From contig CAJNDS010002646.1 in the NCBI GenBank assembly GCA_905221605.1, forward strand, positions 657,001 through 721,000: DNA of 64,000 nucleotides, in the 5' to 3' direction. This stretch comes from Symbiodinium natans (lineage: Eukaryota; Sar; Dinophyceae; Suessiales; Symbiodiniaceae). Below the pieces are notes generated by a model. The model was not told the DNA's origin, did not search any database, and saw nothing but the letters and a program-made list of their open reading frames with translations. The translations under genes were made by a program, and so were the position numbers. Of the stretch, positions 30,671 to 40,543 are shown one piece after another (position 1 is the first letter of the stretch; every line of letters begins with the position of its first letter).

Positions 30671-30790
30671 ATGACTATTACTATTATTATTATTATTATT
30701 GTTGTTATTCTTATTCTTATCATAATAATAATGATAATTATTCGTGTTTTTATTATTGTTATATATATATATATGTGTGTGTGTATATAC
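30671..30790. repeat. (ATT)n and (TA)n microsatellite
   Basis: TATTATTAT..., ATAATAATGATAATTATT, then TATATATGTGTGTG. Confidence 0.85.
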
Positions 30791-30867
30791 ACATTGTGTG
30801 CATGTTGGCTGTGTTGGATCATTTGGGGTCCATTACTGTTAACAAGCGTGGCGTTGCTTGCAGTGCA

Positions 30868-31128
30868 TGTCTTCCACTTGCCAAGGTCGAGCTGGAGACG
30901 ATATTGAAAGAAGGGCATTCTCTTACATGCTCGCCCAGCAGCACGGGCATGCCAAAGCACTTCTGCCAGAATGCAACTGTGGCCAACACTGTCCTCGGGG
31001 CAAAGCACAAAATCGTGAAGCTTCTCAGGTGGAGCGCGCCTGACATCGAAATCAACAAATGCAAAGAGAACCGAGCTATGCGCACGCAAGGTTTTCCAGT
31101 AGCACACAAGAAGATATGGGCGTCCTAA
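30868..31128 (+). CDS. Long terminal exon, unknown protein
   Basis: After GCTTGCAG: ACLPLAKVELETILKEGHSL, then HFCQNATVANTVLGAKHKIV, then RWSAPDIEINKCKENRAMRT to VAHKKIWAS, TAA; 86 codons. The frame stays open upstream to 30775 through low-complexity sequence. The overlapping minus frame is less protein-like. Confidence 0.5.
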   Translation, partial: CLPLAKVELETILKEGHSLTCSPSSTGMPKHFCQNATVANTVLGAKHKIVKLLRWSAPDIEINKCKENRAMRTQGFPVAHKKIWAS

Positions 31129-31189
31129 AACCTAAACCGTAGACCCTGAACCGTAAACCCTAAACCCTGCTCTGGCTGCGTGCTTTTAG

Positions 31190-31219
31190 TTTTTGACAAA
31201 GCGCGGATCTCGTCGTTGA
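31190..31219 (+). CDS. Short terminal exon
   Basis: GCGTGCTTTTAG / FLTKRGSRR / TGA. Confidence 0.35.
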   Translation, partial: FLTKRGSRR

Positions 31220-31367
31220 CCCTGAACACTTAAACCCTTCAAGCCGTCATCCTCTATCCTAAGCCCTAAACCCTCTACAGGGTTTAGGGTTTAGGGTTTA
31301 GGGTTTAGGGTTTAGGGTTTAGGGTTTAGGGTTTAGGGTTTAGGGTTTAGGGTTTAGGGTTTGGGGC

Positions 31368-31478
31368 TACTTGACTGTTCATGGGTAGTTCTAAGTAGGG
31401 CCATACATGCCCTTAAGTAAGGTTGTCACCTAGTGTCCTTCTTACAACCCTACTTAGAACTACCCAGGAACCTCCAAG
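31368..31478. mobile_element. B-family element
   Basis: ACTTGACTGTTCATGGGTAG to CTACCCAGGAACCTCCAAG, 111 bp, interior TAAGTAGGG...CCCTACTTA also inverted. Confidence 0.7.
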
Positions 31479-31548
31479 TACCCTATAAACCCTAAACCCT
31501 AGCCCTAAGCCCTAAGCCCTAAACCCTAAACCATAAACCCTAAACCAG

Positions 31549-32465
31549 GTCTCTGGCTTCCCTCCTGGGCATGGGAAAGCCCAAGGAGGAGCCGGCTGGG
31601 CCCGCGCAGCAGGCGACCGATGGGGTTCAGGGTTTAGGGTGTAGGGTTGGGGGTCTTGGGGTTTAGGGTTTCGGGTTTAGGGCTAGGGTTTCGGGTTTGG
31701 GGTTTAGGGCTAGGGTTTTCGGGCTTCGGGTTTTATAGGTTTCCGGGTTCAGGGTCTAGGGTTTAGTGTTTGTAGGTCTCAGGGCATACTGGGGTTTAGG
31801 GTTTCTGGGTTTCAGGCTGTGTTACGATTTAGAGTTTATAGGTTTCAGGGTGTTCTCGTTTTGCTTAGGGATTTTTCGTTTTGATGAGTTGAACTGTTGA
31901 ACGCTCTATAGGGTTTTTGCAGTTTTTGTCTGCGGTTGTACAGCTTGAGTGTTTCACTGAAGTTTGGGGTCTTGTGGTTTGCCCGAAACCCGAAAACCTA
32001 AACCGTATGCGTTTAGGGTTTCACAGCTTTGGTGGTTTTAGGCTTGGGGTGTTTTCGGTTGGTTTCGTATTTCAGGGCTTAGGTTCGGGGGTATTTAGGC
32101 TCTTAATCTAGGCTTCGGGGTTTTTAGGGCTTCCGATGTTCATGGGGGAACGGGCATGAGGGGTCTTAGGGGTTTTACAAGGATTTCAGGGTGTGGGGCT
32201 TTGGGCTCAGGGTGCTGCAGGCCTCAGGACCCAGGGATACTGGAAAAGGATTTAGGGTTTAGGGCTGAGGTTCATGGGCCCATCTACGCAATGACTTGTG
32301 ACTATGGGGATCGAGTACATTCTGAAGTTTCCCTAAACCCTGAACCCTAAACCGCAGTGCTGCAACCCCTTAGCCTAGGCCCAGAACCCGAAGCTGTACA
32401 GGAGTCCAGGCCCGCATTCCGTAGCTTGCCTGGCCCTTGACGGGGGTTTCGTGCGAAAGGCCTAG
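31549..32465 (+). CDS. Three-exon chain, unknown protein
   Basis: 31549-31624 SLASLLGMGKPKEEPAGPAQ then QATDG; 32270-32314 VHGPIYAMTCDYGDR, donor GTACAT; 32379-32465 AQNPKLYRSPGPHSVACLAL then DGGFVRKA, TAG. All internal phases are 0. The 645-bp first intron is G-strand-rich degenerate telomere sequence. Confidence 0.5.
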
Positions 32466-32650
32466 ACGCATAAGGGAATGGATACGGTAGGGGTGCACTT
32501 TCACTGCCCTTCTTTAGGGTTCAGGCTTTAGGGTAACCCCTGAACCCTCAACCCTAAGCCCTAAGCCCCAAACCCTAACAACACCCTGGTTGAAACCTGA
32601 ATCCATAGTAGTTCTACACATCCTCTGGGTATAAAGACTGCACACCCCAG

Positions 32651-33570
32651 GCCGCGTCGACTTCGCAGCGGCCTCGGTGACCAGATGTTTGGCATGCTTC
32701 GGGTTCAGGGTCTTGGGGCTTTAGTGGGTTTCGGGTTCTGGGTTCGGCGTTTGAGGGTTTAGGGTTCCGGGTTTTGGGTTTGAAAGACTATCTATTCCTA
32801 CCCCCTAAACCCTACACCCTGAACTCTAGGTTTCAGGATTTCGGGGTTTAGGGCTTAGGGTTGAAGGACTATTCCTGCTGAAGTTTTTGGAGACCTCAGG
32901 GCTGAGCCTGTTAAGTACAGGGGTGCCCGCAAGTTGCTACTTGTTCCCAAGCACCCACAACGTGAGGGGAGCTCCCTAAACCCTAAAGACCCCCAACACC
33001 CGAAACGCTACACCCTAAATCCGAGATCCTCAACCATACCTGGAGGCTGCCTTAACAAGATGGACATGTACCAATAATGCGGGTCCTATCTTCTTGTTCA
33101 GAGAATCCACGCACAGGTGAGGTGCACTACCCCGGGGGTTAAGCCCTAACCCTAAACCCTAAACCCTAAACCCTAAACCCTAAACCCTAAACCCTAAACC
33201 CTAAACCCTAAACCCTAAACCCTAAACCCTAAACCCTAAACCCTAAACCCTAAACCTAAACGCCTACTTCTTTGGAGGATCTTCAAGAAGAGGGGGGGGT
33301 GGTTGTGCAGAAGAGTATGCTCCAAGGGGTGGAGAGACAGATCCTCACCCTGTTGGCAAAGACTACATCTACATCTCTACAGGTTTACCCTTGGTTTAGG
33401 TTGCGGACAAGTTCGAGTAAAAAGGTTGGGATTTCGGGGTTTCGGGTCTGAGTCTAGGGACTAACCCTTCAACTTCCCTGAAGCCCAAACCTAAGTCGTT
33501 GCGTGACCTTGGCACCACAAGTCATCAGGATATTTTTCAGGGAAGAGTCTTCATTCAAAAAAGGCCTTAA
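32651..33570 (+). CDS. Five-exon chain with a 15-nt microexon
   Basis: 32651-32702 PRRLRSGLGDQMFGMLR; 32884-32961 FLETSGLSLLSTGVPASCYL then FPSTHN, donor GTGAGG; 33102-33116 RIHAQ, between TTCTTGTTCAG and GTGAGG; 33278-33382 DLQEEGGVVVQKSMLQGVER then QILTLLAKTTSTSLQ; 33496-33570 SLRDLGTTSHQDIFQGRVFI then QKRP, TAA. All four junctions are phase 0 and the product is helical and hydrophilic. Introns include a 15-unit CCCTAAA array. Unknown family. Confidence 0.6.
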
Positions 33571-33720
33571 AACAGCCCGATCGCAAGCCCTCTCTGAGCC
33601 CCTACCCTAAACCCTAAACCCTAAACCCTAAACCCTAAACCCTAAACCCTAAACCCTAAACCCTAAACCCTAAACCGCCCTAAGCCCTAAACTTGCTGAG
33701 CCGTCGAAAGAACCTTAAAC

Positions 33721-33833
33721 ATGAGCCGTAGCCAGGGGAACCTTGCCAACCCTAAACCCTAAACCCTCTACCCTAAACCCTAAACCCAGGTGGCAGTCTG
33801 TGTGGTCAAGAAGTGCTGGCCAGGCAGCGCAGG
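33721..33833 (+). CDS. Possible first exon and a second short exon
   Basis: ATG at 33721 (MSRSQGNLANP, in AAACATGAGC) runs into CCCTAAA. 33790-33833, after AACCCAG, reads VAVCVVKKCWPGSA and ends GG/GTTTCG. May be the 5' part of the chain at 34114. Confidence 0.4.
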
Positions 33834-34113
33834 GTTTCGGGTTTAGGATTTAGGGTTTAGGGCTTAGGCTTAGGGTTTCGGGTTTCGGGTTTAGGGTTTA
33901 GGCTGGCGTGTTGCACCCCAAGTCCTAACTAAGCCCTATTAAAACCCGAAACCCTTAAACCTTTCGAGCCCCACAGTGTTGGGTAGCTTGGTCTTATTGT
34001 TGTTGTGTTTTGTTTGGAGGGGGGGGAGAGATTGGAGGGCTAGGATGTTTGTTGGAGGCTGAGAGTTTCGGGTTTACGTAAGGGTTTAGGGCTCCCTTGC
34101 CTCATACCCGCAG

Positions 34114-35053
34114 GTCTCCAGGGCCCCTTTGGAGGTGTGTAGGCCTGCGGCTGAGACCAAGTCCCCTATATAAGCACCAAACCCTAAACCCTAAACCGAA
34201 GTTCCCAGAACCCTACAAGGAACTCCCCGTGAGAAGTAGAGCTAGAAGGGGCCGCAAGTTGGGTGGGGTTCTAAGTATGAACGTACAACGTCGGATATGT
34301 GGGAAAACAGGGGTGACACCCTTCTATACCCCCAGAAAAATAGAATCCCATGAAAGGGATCCCCAAAAAGAGTACCCCTATTTTCGGAAACCCCCATGTG
34401 TCCCTGAATTATCGTAATCTTCAAGACTTCCCTACCATCCCCAACCAAGTTTGACTAAAGCCCCGAAAGACTATCATAAATATGGTTTGGGATGTTCTCG
34501 CCTATACTGACAGTCCTTATTAGGGATTAACATTGGGGTACGATAATCCCTGGTGAGGACTGTTAGTATAAGGGGTAAGCATCCTAAACACCAGAAGGCC
34601 TCAAACGCCCTAAGGTTACACTACCCTGCCCTAAACACCCCTAACCCTACAAACCTTCGACCCTAAACCGAAACCCTAAACCCTAAACCCTCAACACCCT
34701 GAACCCTACATCCCCACCAGACCCTGAACCCTGATCCTCCCCAGAGCCAGGCCCAAGCAGCGCCCACGCCTGCTTCGGCCATGAGCAGCCTGCCCAGTCT
34801 TGCAGGTGTAGGGGTTGGGGTTTAGGGTTTAGGGTCTAGGGTCTAGGGTTTAGGGTTTAGGGTTTAGGGTTTAGGGTTTAGGGTTTAGGGTTTAGGGTTT
34901 AGGGTTTAGGGTTTAGGGTTTAGGGTAAGGGTTGAGGGTTGAGGGTTTAGGGTTTAGGGTTTAGGGTTTAGGGTTTAGGGTTCGGGCTTAGGGTTTTTGG
35001 AGTCAGGGTATAAGGACAAACACCGGGAGTTTCTAGAATCAGGAAGCTCTTAA
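34114..35053 (+). CDS. Four-exon chain, unknown protein
   Basis: 34114-34134 VSRAPLE, GAG/GTGTGT; 34202-34228 FPEPYKELP, CCC/GTGAGA; 34745-34805 SQAQAAPTPASAMSSLPSLA plus G/GTGTAG; 35007-35053 YKDKHREFLESGSS, TAA. Phases 0, 0, 1, stop agree. The second intron (34229-34744) holds a G-family and an A-family element; the third is a long telomere array. Confidence 0.6.
34277..34396. mobile_element. G-family element
   Basis: ATATGTGGG...CAGGGGTGACACCC on the left, AGTACCCCTATTTTCGGAAA and CCCCCATGTG on the right. Matches 42599-42716. Confidence 0.55.
34489..34584. mobile_element. A-family element
   Basis: GGATGTTCTCGCCTATACTG and ACAGTCC ... GGACTGTTAGTATAAGGGGT and AAGCATCC. Confidence 0.7.
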
Positions 35054-35299
35054 ACAGCGCGTCCTTATCCTTCCATGGTGTCCCCTAGAAGGTAGGGGTT
35101 TCGTTAGAGGATCCTCCTTTCGCCCTGAACTTACCTGGAGGTTCATGCGTAGTTATGTCTAAGGTTTTCAGTAAAGTTACCCTACTTAGAACCCTGCTTC
35201 TCCCCCACCCTTAATCCCCACCCCAGAAGGTGCTTGGAACCCTGAACGCTGAACCCTGAACCCTGAAACCCCAAACCCTAAGAGGCCAGCAGGGATCCT

Positions 35300-35376
35300 C
35301 TACAATGAAGCTTCTCTAAGTTCGGCTCCTTGTTGGGGTCCTATGTGTAGTACCTCGCCCTTACAAAAAGGACACG

Positions 35377-35411
<35 letters not shown>
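35300..35411 (-). CDS. Exon of uncertain strand beside a C36 tract
   Basis: On minus, after CTTGCAG and the G run: ACPFCKGEVLHIGPQQGAEL then REASL, TAG, with a C-x-x-C pair. On plus the same region gives short terminal pieces (GSSTMKLL; FGSLLGSYV). The homopolymer makes any frame through it doubtful. Confidence 0.3.

Positions 35412-35412
<1 letters not shown>
35377..35412. repeat. Poly-C tract (36)
   Basis: Uninterrupted C run, the longest pure homopolymer in the window. Confidence 0.95.
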
Positions 35413-35749
35413 TGCAAGGTTCACCCCATTTTAGAGAACTACCCACCCCTTGAACCCTAAACCCCAAACCCCAAACCCCAAACCCCCAAACCCAAACCAA
35501 ACCCAAACCCCAACCCCAAACCCCAAACCCTAAAACCCCTAAAAAACCCTAAACCCTAACCACTAACCCCTAAACCCTAACCCCTAACCCCTAAACCCTA
35601 AACCCTAAACCCTAAACCCTAAACCCTAAACCCTAAACCCTAAACCCTAAACCCTAAACCCTAAACCCTAAACCCTAAACCCTAAACCCAAACCCTAAAC
35701 CCTAAAACCCTAAACCCTAAAACCCTAAACCCAAAGAACTACCCTGTAG

Positions 35750-35777
35750 GGGATGGCTTTTACCCCAATGAAAACAC
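35750..35777 (+). CDS. Short exon before a C element
   Basis: CCCTGTAG / GMAFTPMKT C / GTAAGC; the donor is the first base of the C element. Confidence 0.45.
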
Positions 35778-35890
35778 GTAAGCTACTATTTGCTTTAAAA
35801 CCACCCAAAACTTATAAGTATGAATAAATAAATAAACAAATAAACATATATACCCCTTATCTCATAAGGAAGGACATGTTTTTCATCCCT
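35778..35890. mobile_element. C-family element
   Basis: GTAAGCTACTATTTGCTTTA and CCACCC at the left, AAGGAAGGACATGTTTTTCA in the right half. The right end is degenerate. Confidence 0.5.
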
Positions 35891-35940
35891 ACACGCACCC
35901 TAAACCCTAAAACCTAAAACCTAAACCCTAAACCCTAAAC

Positions 35941-36050
35941 CCCTGGGTTCTTAAGTAATTCGTCGTAAGGTGACGAGCAGCTCTCGCCCCGGCCTGAGGA
36001 AAGGGTTGGTTTAGGGTTTAGGGTTTGGGGTTTGGGGTTTAGGGTTTCGG
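35941..36050. other. Exon-like stretch, strand unclear
   Basis: Minus 35993-35941: RGESCSSPYDELLKNPG between CTTTCCTCAG and GTTTAGG. Plus: VTSSSRPGLRK after TCGTAAG. I could not decide. Confidence 0.3.
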
Positions 36051-36159
36051 GCTTGTAGGAGTTAGAATCACCTGGTTTTGTATATAGGGTGCAGCGCAGA
36101 TTTTTGCATTTTGGGGGTTTAGGGCTTTGGACTTCCATGGCTTTTTCTGGCTTTTGAAG

Positions 36160-36291
36160 CTCACCCTGTACATCCTGACTTTTTCCCTCCCAAAATCCAC
36201 AAGCTGCTGGACTAACTCAGACGACCTTGGGAAGTCGAGGAATCAGCCTGTAGCCTCCCATGTTTGCAAAAAAACCCGTACGATAGCATGA
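36160..36291 (+). CDS. Terminal exon, 43 codons
   Basis: TTTTGAAG / LTLYILTFSLPKSTSCWTNS, DDLGKSRNQPVASHVCKKTR, TIA, TGA. A minus frame (VQQLVDFGREKVRMYRV) is also open across it; plus is preferred because its neighbours are plus. Confidence 0.45.
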   Translation, partial: LTLYILTFSLPKSTSCWTNSDDLGKSRNQPVASHVCKKTRTIA

Positions 36292-36456
36292 ACCCCCCGA
36301 AAATGGGGATCCTGCTCTACTATGCCCCCAAAATAAGCCCTAAACCCTGAACCCTAAACCCTAAACCCTAAACCCTAAAGCCTAAAGCCTAAAGCCTGTA
36401 GCCAACGCCGAAGCCTAGACCCGCAACCCCTGACAAACCGTAGCCTAGCCCTGCAG

Positions 36457-36521
36457 TTCGATGCATGAGCTACTACCTTGGGGACCACATGAACACATCT
36501 AATTCGAGCCCTAATCCCTAA
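36457..36521 (+). CDS. Terminal exon
   Basis: AGCCCTGCAG / CMSYYLGDHMNTSNSSPNP / TAA within a telomere-like string. Confidence 0.45.
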
Positions 36522-36551
36522 ACCCTAAACCCTAAACCCTAAACCCTAAAC

Positions 36552-36626
36552 CTCGTCGATGAAGTGGGTGTGGTTGACCGGGAGTGCCTGTCATCTACAT
36601 CCTCACTCAGTTCACGCCGGCATTGA
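36552..36626 (+). CDS. Terminal exon without clear AG
   Basis: Directly after CCCTAAAC: LVDEVGVVDRECLSSTSSLS then SRRH, TGA. Strongly protein-like, yet no AG precedes it within the repeat, so it may use an unusual acceptor. Confidence 0.45.
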   Translation, partial: LVDEVGVVDRECLSSTSSLSSRRH

Positions 36627-36644
36627 GCCGATCCATATGTCCAG

Positions 36645-36722
36645 GCATGGCGGACCGCTTGGTCGTTGTCCTTGCTTTTGTCGCTTCGTTATTTGAGTAT
36701 TTCGTGTACCGCCATTATGACC
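36645..36722 (+). CDS. Start exon with a membrane segment
   Basis: TATGTCCAG then ATG: MADRLVVVLAFVASLFEYFV then YRHYD, running into CCCTAAA. Residues 4-20 could form a transmembrane helix or signal anchor. Confidence 0.45.
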
Positions 36723-36757
36723 CTAAACCCTAAACCCTAAACCCTAAACCCTTAACC

Positions 36758-36877
36758 ATGGAGGGACTGTTTGGCCTTTTGTTTTGTGCCAGCCCAGGTA
36801 TCTTCAAGGCTTTCAAAATGAGGCTGAGAAGGCGCGACTCCCTGGGGTTCCTAGTTCAGGGTTTGCGTAGAGTTTAG
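36758..36877 (+). CDS. 39-codon ORF with signal-like start
   Basis: ACCATGG context; MEGLFGLLFCASPGIFKAFK then MRLRRRDSLGFLVQGLRRV, TAG. Alternatively the first exon ends at CCAG/GTATCT (36797). Confidence 0.45.
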   Translation: MEGLFGLLFCASPGIFKAFKMRLRRRDSLGFLVQGLRRV

Positions 36878-37368
36878 CAGTTGCATGGGTTCAGGGTTTA
36901 GGGTTTGGGGGTTGGGGGTTTAGGGTTTAGGGCTTGGGGCCTTCAGGGTTTAGGGTTTGGGGTCGGTTTTGGGCTTGTCTACAGTCGAGTCTATAAGGTT
37001 TGTGGGTTTGGGGTGCTCGAGTTTCTGAGATGGGTGTCTAAACCCTAAACCCTAAACCCTAAGCCCTAAACCCTAAGCCCTTTTCCCCCGGTCCTTGGAT
37101 CCCCCCTCCTCCTCTCCCTTCTGGGAAGTACGGACATCCCTGGACCCAAACACCCCCCCAAACTCCCCAACCCGTAGCCATCGCATGTAGGTCTAAACTT
37201 CTAACTCTATTTTTACCCCTATAAGCTCGAACCCTAAACCCTAAGCCCTAAGCCCTAAGCTCTAAACCCTAGACCCTAGACCCTAAACCCGAAACCCTGA
37301 ACCCTGAACCCTGGACTGCCCTAAACCCTAAACCCTAAACCCTAAACCCTAAACCCTAAACCCCGGAG

Positions 37369-37440
37369 GTCGAGCTGAAGCGCCTCAAGCGCGAGTCTAA
37401 GGCCCTGGGGGCCACGGCAGCAATGCCAGGATTTACATGA
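37369..37440 (+). CDS. Terminal exon
   Basis: CCGGAG / VELKRLKRESKALGATAAMP then GFT, TGA. Basic helix-like segment directly after a CCCTAAA block. Confidence 0.5.
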   Translation, partial: VELKRLKRESKALGATAAMPGFT

Positions 37441-37902
37441 GGGTTTGGGGTTTAGAGTTGAGGGTTTGGGGTTTAGGGTTTGGGGTTTGGGGGTTAGGGT
37501 TTGGAGTTTAGGCTTTGGGTTTTGGGGTTTGGGTACGTGTCATTTGCAGTTTAAGGGCTTTGGGAGTTCCAGGGCTTTTGGGATTGCACGGCTTTTGTTT
37601 TTTTTGGTGGTTTCGGGTTTCGATTTTGTGGTTTAGGGTGTTTGGGTTTTTGGGGTGTAGGGTTGGGTTTCAGGGCTTTCGGGGGGTTAGGGTTTAGGGC
37701 GTCAGGGGCTTTAGGTGTTTTCGGGTTTTCGGTTAGAGCTTAAGTGTTTAAATGCGGTTGGGGTCTACATAGTTTAGGATTTAAGAGTGTGCGGGTTTTG
37801 GGGGTTGAGGGGTTCCTAAAGTAACCGACACAGACTTTCGGTTTTCGACTTGTTTCGGCGGGTGTATTGGGGGCTTAGTTTGCGGGCTTTGCGTGTTCGC
37901 AG
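37441..37902. other. Degenerate G-strand telomere DNA
   Basis: GGGTTTGGGG variants give long meaningless frames rich in Gly, Val, Phe and Trp. Treated as non-coding. Confidence 0.6.
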
Positions 37903-37938
37903 GTGGGCCTGTTCGTTTTTGCTGAACGCCACATCTAA
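37903..37938 (+). CDS. Short terminal exon
   Basis: GTGTTCGCAG / VGLFVFAERHI / TAA. Confidence 0.4.
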   Translation: MGLFVFAERHI

Positions 37939-37984
37939 AACCCTAAACTCCCCAAACCCCAAACCCTAAACTCCTCCTGCGCAG

Positions 37985-38041
37985 ATTCGGCGAGAGTTGG
38001 TAATGCAAGGCATCACAGACGAGGACTGGGTGTTCAGGAGT
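37985..38041 (+). CDS. Internal exon
   Basis: CTCCTGCGCAG / IRRELVMQGITDEDWVFRS T / GTATAG. Simple joining to 38254 would create a TGA, so the true partner or donor is unresolved. Confidence 0.5.
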
Positions 38042-38100
38042 TGTATAGGGTCTAACGTCAGCCTAAACCCTAAACCCTGTATCTTAAGGCCTATAAAATG

Positions 38101-38199
38101 GGATGCTCCCCCTTATTCTAACACTCCTTCCTCGGGATTATAATAATTAGGGTGTACTATAATCCCTATTCAGGACCGCTAGTATAAGGGGGAGCATCC
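38101..38199. mobile_element. A-family element with target duplication
   Basis: GGATGCTCCCCCTTATTCTA to GCTAGTATAAGGGGGAGCAT; CCTATAAA occurs on both sides (38090-38097, 38204-38211). Confidence 0.75.
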
Positions 38200-38253
38200 A
38201 CAACCTATAAACCCTAAGTACTCAGTACCCTAACTTGGGGGATTGGGGTTCAG

Positions 38254-40217
38254 GAGTATTCGCCCTGCTTTCACGGCAAACTGTTCGCCTCTGCGTGAGC
38301 TTTTTGCTTAGAGAAACTTGGGTCAGCGGCTTGATTCGAGCTTTTTGGGGGCTTAAGGTTTAAGGTCTAGGGTATAGGGTTTAGAGTTTAAGGTTTTGGG
38401 TTAGGGTACAGAGTTTTGGAGTTTAAGGTTTAGGGCCTAGGGCATCGGGCTTTTGGTGTGTAGTCGCCGGGGGCTTGGGATTTCGGAAATTCTCTCAATC
38501 CCAGGATGCGCTTGGCCTAAAATCATCGGTTTAGGGTTTAGGGTTTAGGGTTTAGGGTTTAGGGTTTAGGGTTTAGGGTTTAGGGTTTAATTAGGGTTTA
38601 GGCCGCTGCCCCCCAATCAAGATGTCCGGACACCTCGTTTAGGGTTTAGACTTTAAGGGTCTAGGGTCAGTCCCAAACCCTAAACCCTAAACCCCAAACC
38701 CTAAAACCTAAACTCCATACCCCGCACCCTACAAGTCCTGAACAGGACATGGTCCGGGAGGCCAGCCGAAACATCGCATGTTTTGGTTTCAGTCCTCCGA
38801 GCTGTGTACATGTAAATGCAATAATGTATATATATATTTATATATGTATGTATATGTGTGTATATATATGTATTTAATATACATACATATATTTCTGTGT
38901 ATAGATATATCGGTAGATAGATAGCTAGATAGATGCATGCACGCCTGTAGGGCTTTGCAGGGCTTTGCAGGGCTTTGCAGGGCTTGCAGGGTTTGAAGGG
39001 CTCATAGGGTTCTTTGGATGATGCATTTTTTGTCCCCTTAGATCAACCCAATACCTCCCCCTTAAACCCTAAAGCCTAAACACCCTAACCACACCCAGGT
39101 GATCCGTCAACGTGAAGAGGAGCGACAACAGACCATCCTCTTCCATGGCAAGGCGGGGCGCGAGGTTGGGTTGGTTCAATTGGGAGCCCACACCTGCCCT
39201 CGAGGTTGCCGCATTTTTAGGGTTTAGGGTTTAGGATGTTAATTTTGTTCGCTCCTTTCGTGTGCGGGTTACTTCGTTATCATCGGTCGTGACCCCCGAG
39301 CCCTTCTTCCACGCGCCTCATAACAAAGCACGGCCGTCATTTTTTTGTAAATCCAGCTGTTTCCATTTTCAGGTTGGGAATTGTCAGGGGGGGGGGGCGG
39401 GCTTTCTTTTGCAGTCGTGGCTGCCCAGCCCTCGCCGGACTGTCCAGGTAGAGACACAGGTTTCAGAAGCTGACGGCTCTGGCAGCCGCCGCGGTCCTGT
39501 TATGCCTAAACTCTATCAGCACAAGGCAGGTACCCTCAACCCCACCTCCACTCCTCGCAACCTTTAAATACTTCGGAAGCCATGTTTTTCACTGGCCTCA
39601 ATATCCAGGATGCTTAAACCCTAAACCCTAAACCCTAAACCCCATATCACATTTGCACGTAAGCGAACTGCGGAAGAAACCTCTGGAGCCAGCTGCGAGG
39701 TCTGATGGAACCTCGCACCTTGGGGGGGAGAGTTGCACCCTTTTTTTCATCGTCCTGGCAAGACAGGGGCTTTAGGGTTTAGGGTCTAGGGTTTAGGGTT
39801 TAGGGGCCATGTCTACTCGCAAGTTTGCTGGTAACACGAGCTGTGTGTGCTGCCAGTTTTGCTGTCCATGACACTTCTAGGATGTACGCAGACTCGTTTG
39901 TGGGGGGAGGGGCGTGCTTGACTTTCCCAGAACCGCAAAAATTGGCGATGACCACCGGCGACACTTCGTCACATCTTGACGGCTGCGCGGCTCCTGTCTA
40001 AATTTGCAATTGGGAGCTGTGCGTGTCTCCTGTGCCAACCCAAACCTAAACTCTGCAACCCCAGATTCCTGAAAACCGCTCTGCCCACATCGTGGGTCAA
40101 CAACTCCAGGGACCCCTATGCGCATTTCTGTGCGAGCGCGTGCCTCAGAGATGTCTTGGTTGCTGCGACCGCATGTGCTCACTGGGCAAAGCTAGCGAGA
40201 GAGTCCAGGGATCCTGA
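38254..40217 (+). CDS. Ten-exon gene chain, unknown protein
   Basis: Exons: 38254-38357 (VFALLSRQTVRLCVSFLLRE...), 38505-38528 (DALGLKSS), 38602-38636, 38736-38811 (PEQDMVREASRNIACFGFSP), 39099-39164 (VIRQREEERQQTILFHGKAG), 39415-39529 (SWLPSPRRTVQVETQVSEAD...), 39664-39699, 39804-39830, 39931-39995 (PQKLAMTTGDTSSHLDGCAA), 40065-40217 (IPENRSAHIVGQQLQGPLCA...), stop TGA. Phases 0,0,2,0,0,1,1,1,0 match at all nine joins. Several acceptors have pyrimidine tracts (TTCTTTTGCAG, GACTTTCCCAG). Exon 8 contains an ATG, so 39809-40217 alone would give a 79-residue ORF. The tail is Cys-rich (CERVPQRCLGCCDRMC). No family recognised; the first exon is entered in phase 1, so a 5' part is missing. Confidence 0.65.
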
Positions 40218-40293
40218 TGGAAGCCATTAGAACCTGCATCCCTCAACATCTCAATTAAACCTTATTGCTATTTGTGTACTATCCTTGACAACC

Positions 40294-40469
40294 ATGGTTG
40301 CTGATTCAAACTGGACTCCCCCTTTCAAAAGCGGCGAGCGGCTTCTGCCAAGGTAGACCTCAGGAGCAAGGCTTATAGTGTTCTCAGAGCGCATTCGCAA
40401 GCACCTTTGAACCGCACCTTGGCGATCCACCGCAAAAGGCTGCCGGTTCCCGGTGCTTGGTGTAGTTGA
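40294..40469 (+). CDS. Overlapping start exon and 45-codon terminal exon
   Basis: ATG at 40294 in ACAACCATGG reads MVADSNWTPPFKSGERLLPR to AG/GTAGAC (40352). In another frame, after CCTTTCAAAAG, 40332-40469 reads RRAASAKVDLRSKAYSVLRA, HSQAPLNRTLAIHRKRLPVP, GAWCS, TGA. The second is longer and more protein-like; only one is likely real. Confidence 0.45.
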
Positions 40470-40543
40470 TGGCATGGTTCGCAGCTGTCTTGGACTGAAG
40501 TCTTTTTTGAGAACGACTCATTGTAAAGCTTGGTCTTGTACAG

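Noticed and set aside
35300-35506. Minus frame with poly-Gly
   Set aside because: Poly-Gly is the C36 homopolymer; only the short tail after it could be coding.
37445-37697. Gly/Trp/Phe-rich frames
   Set aside because: Translation of degenerate GGGTTTGGGG; the same type recurs at 18160, 25485, 55816 and elsewhere.
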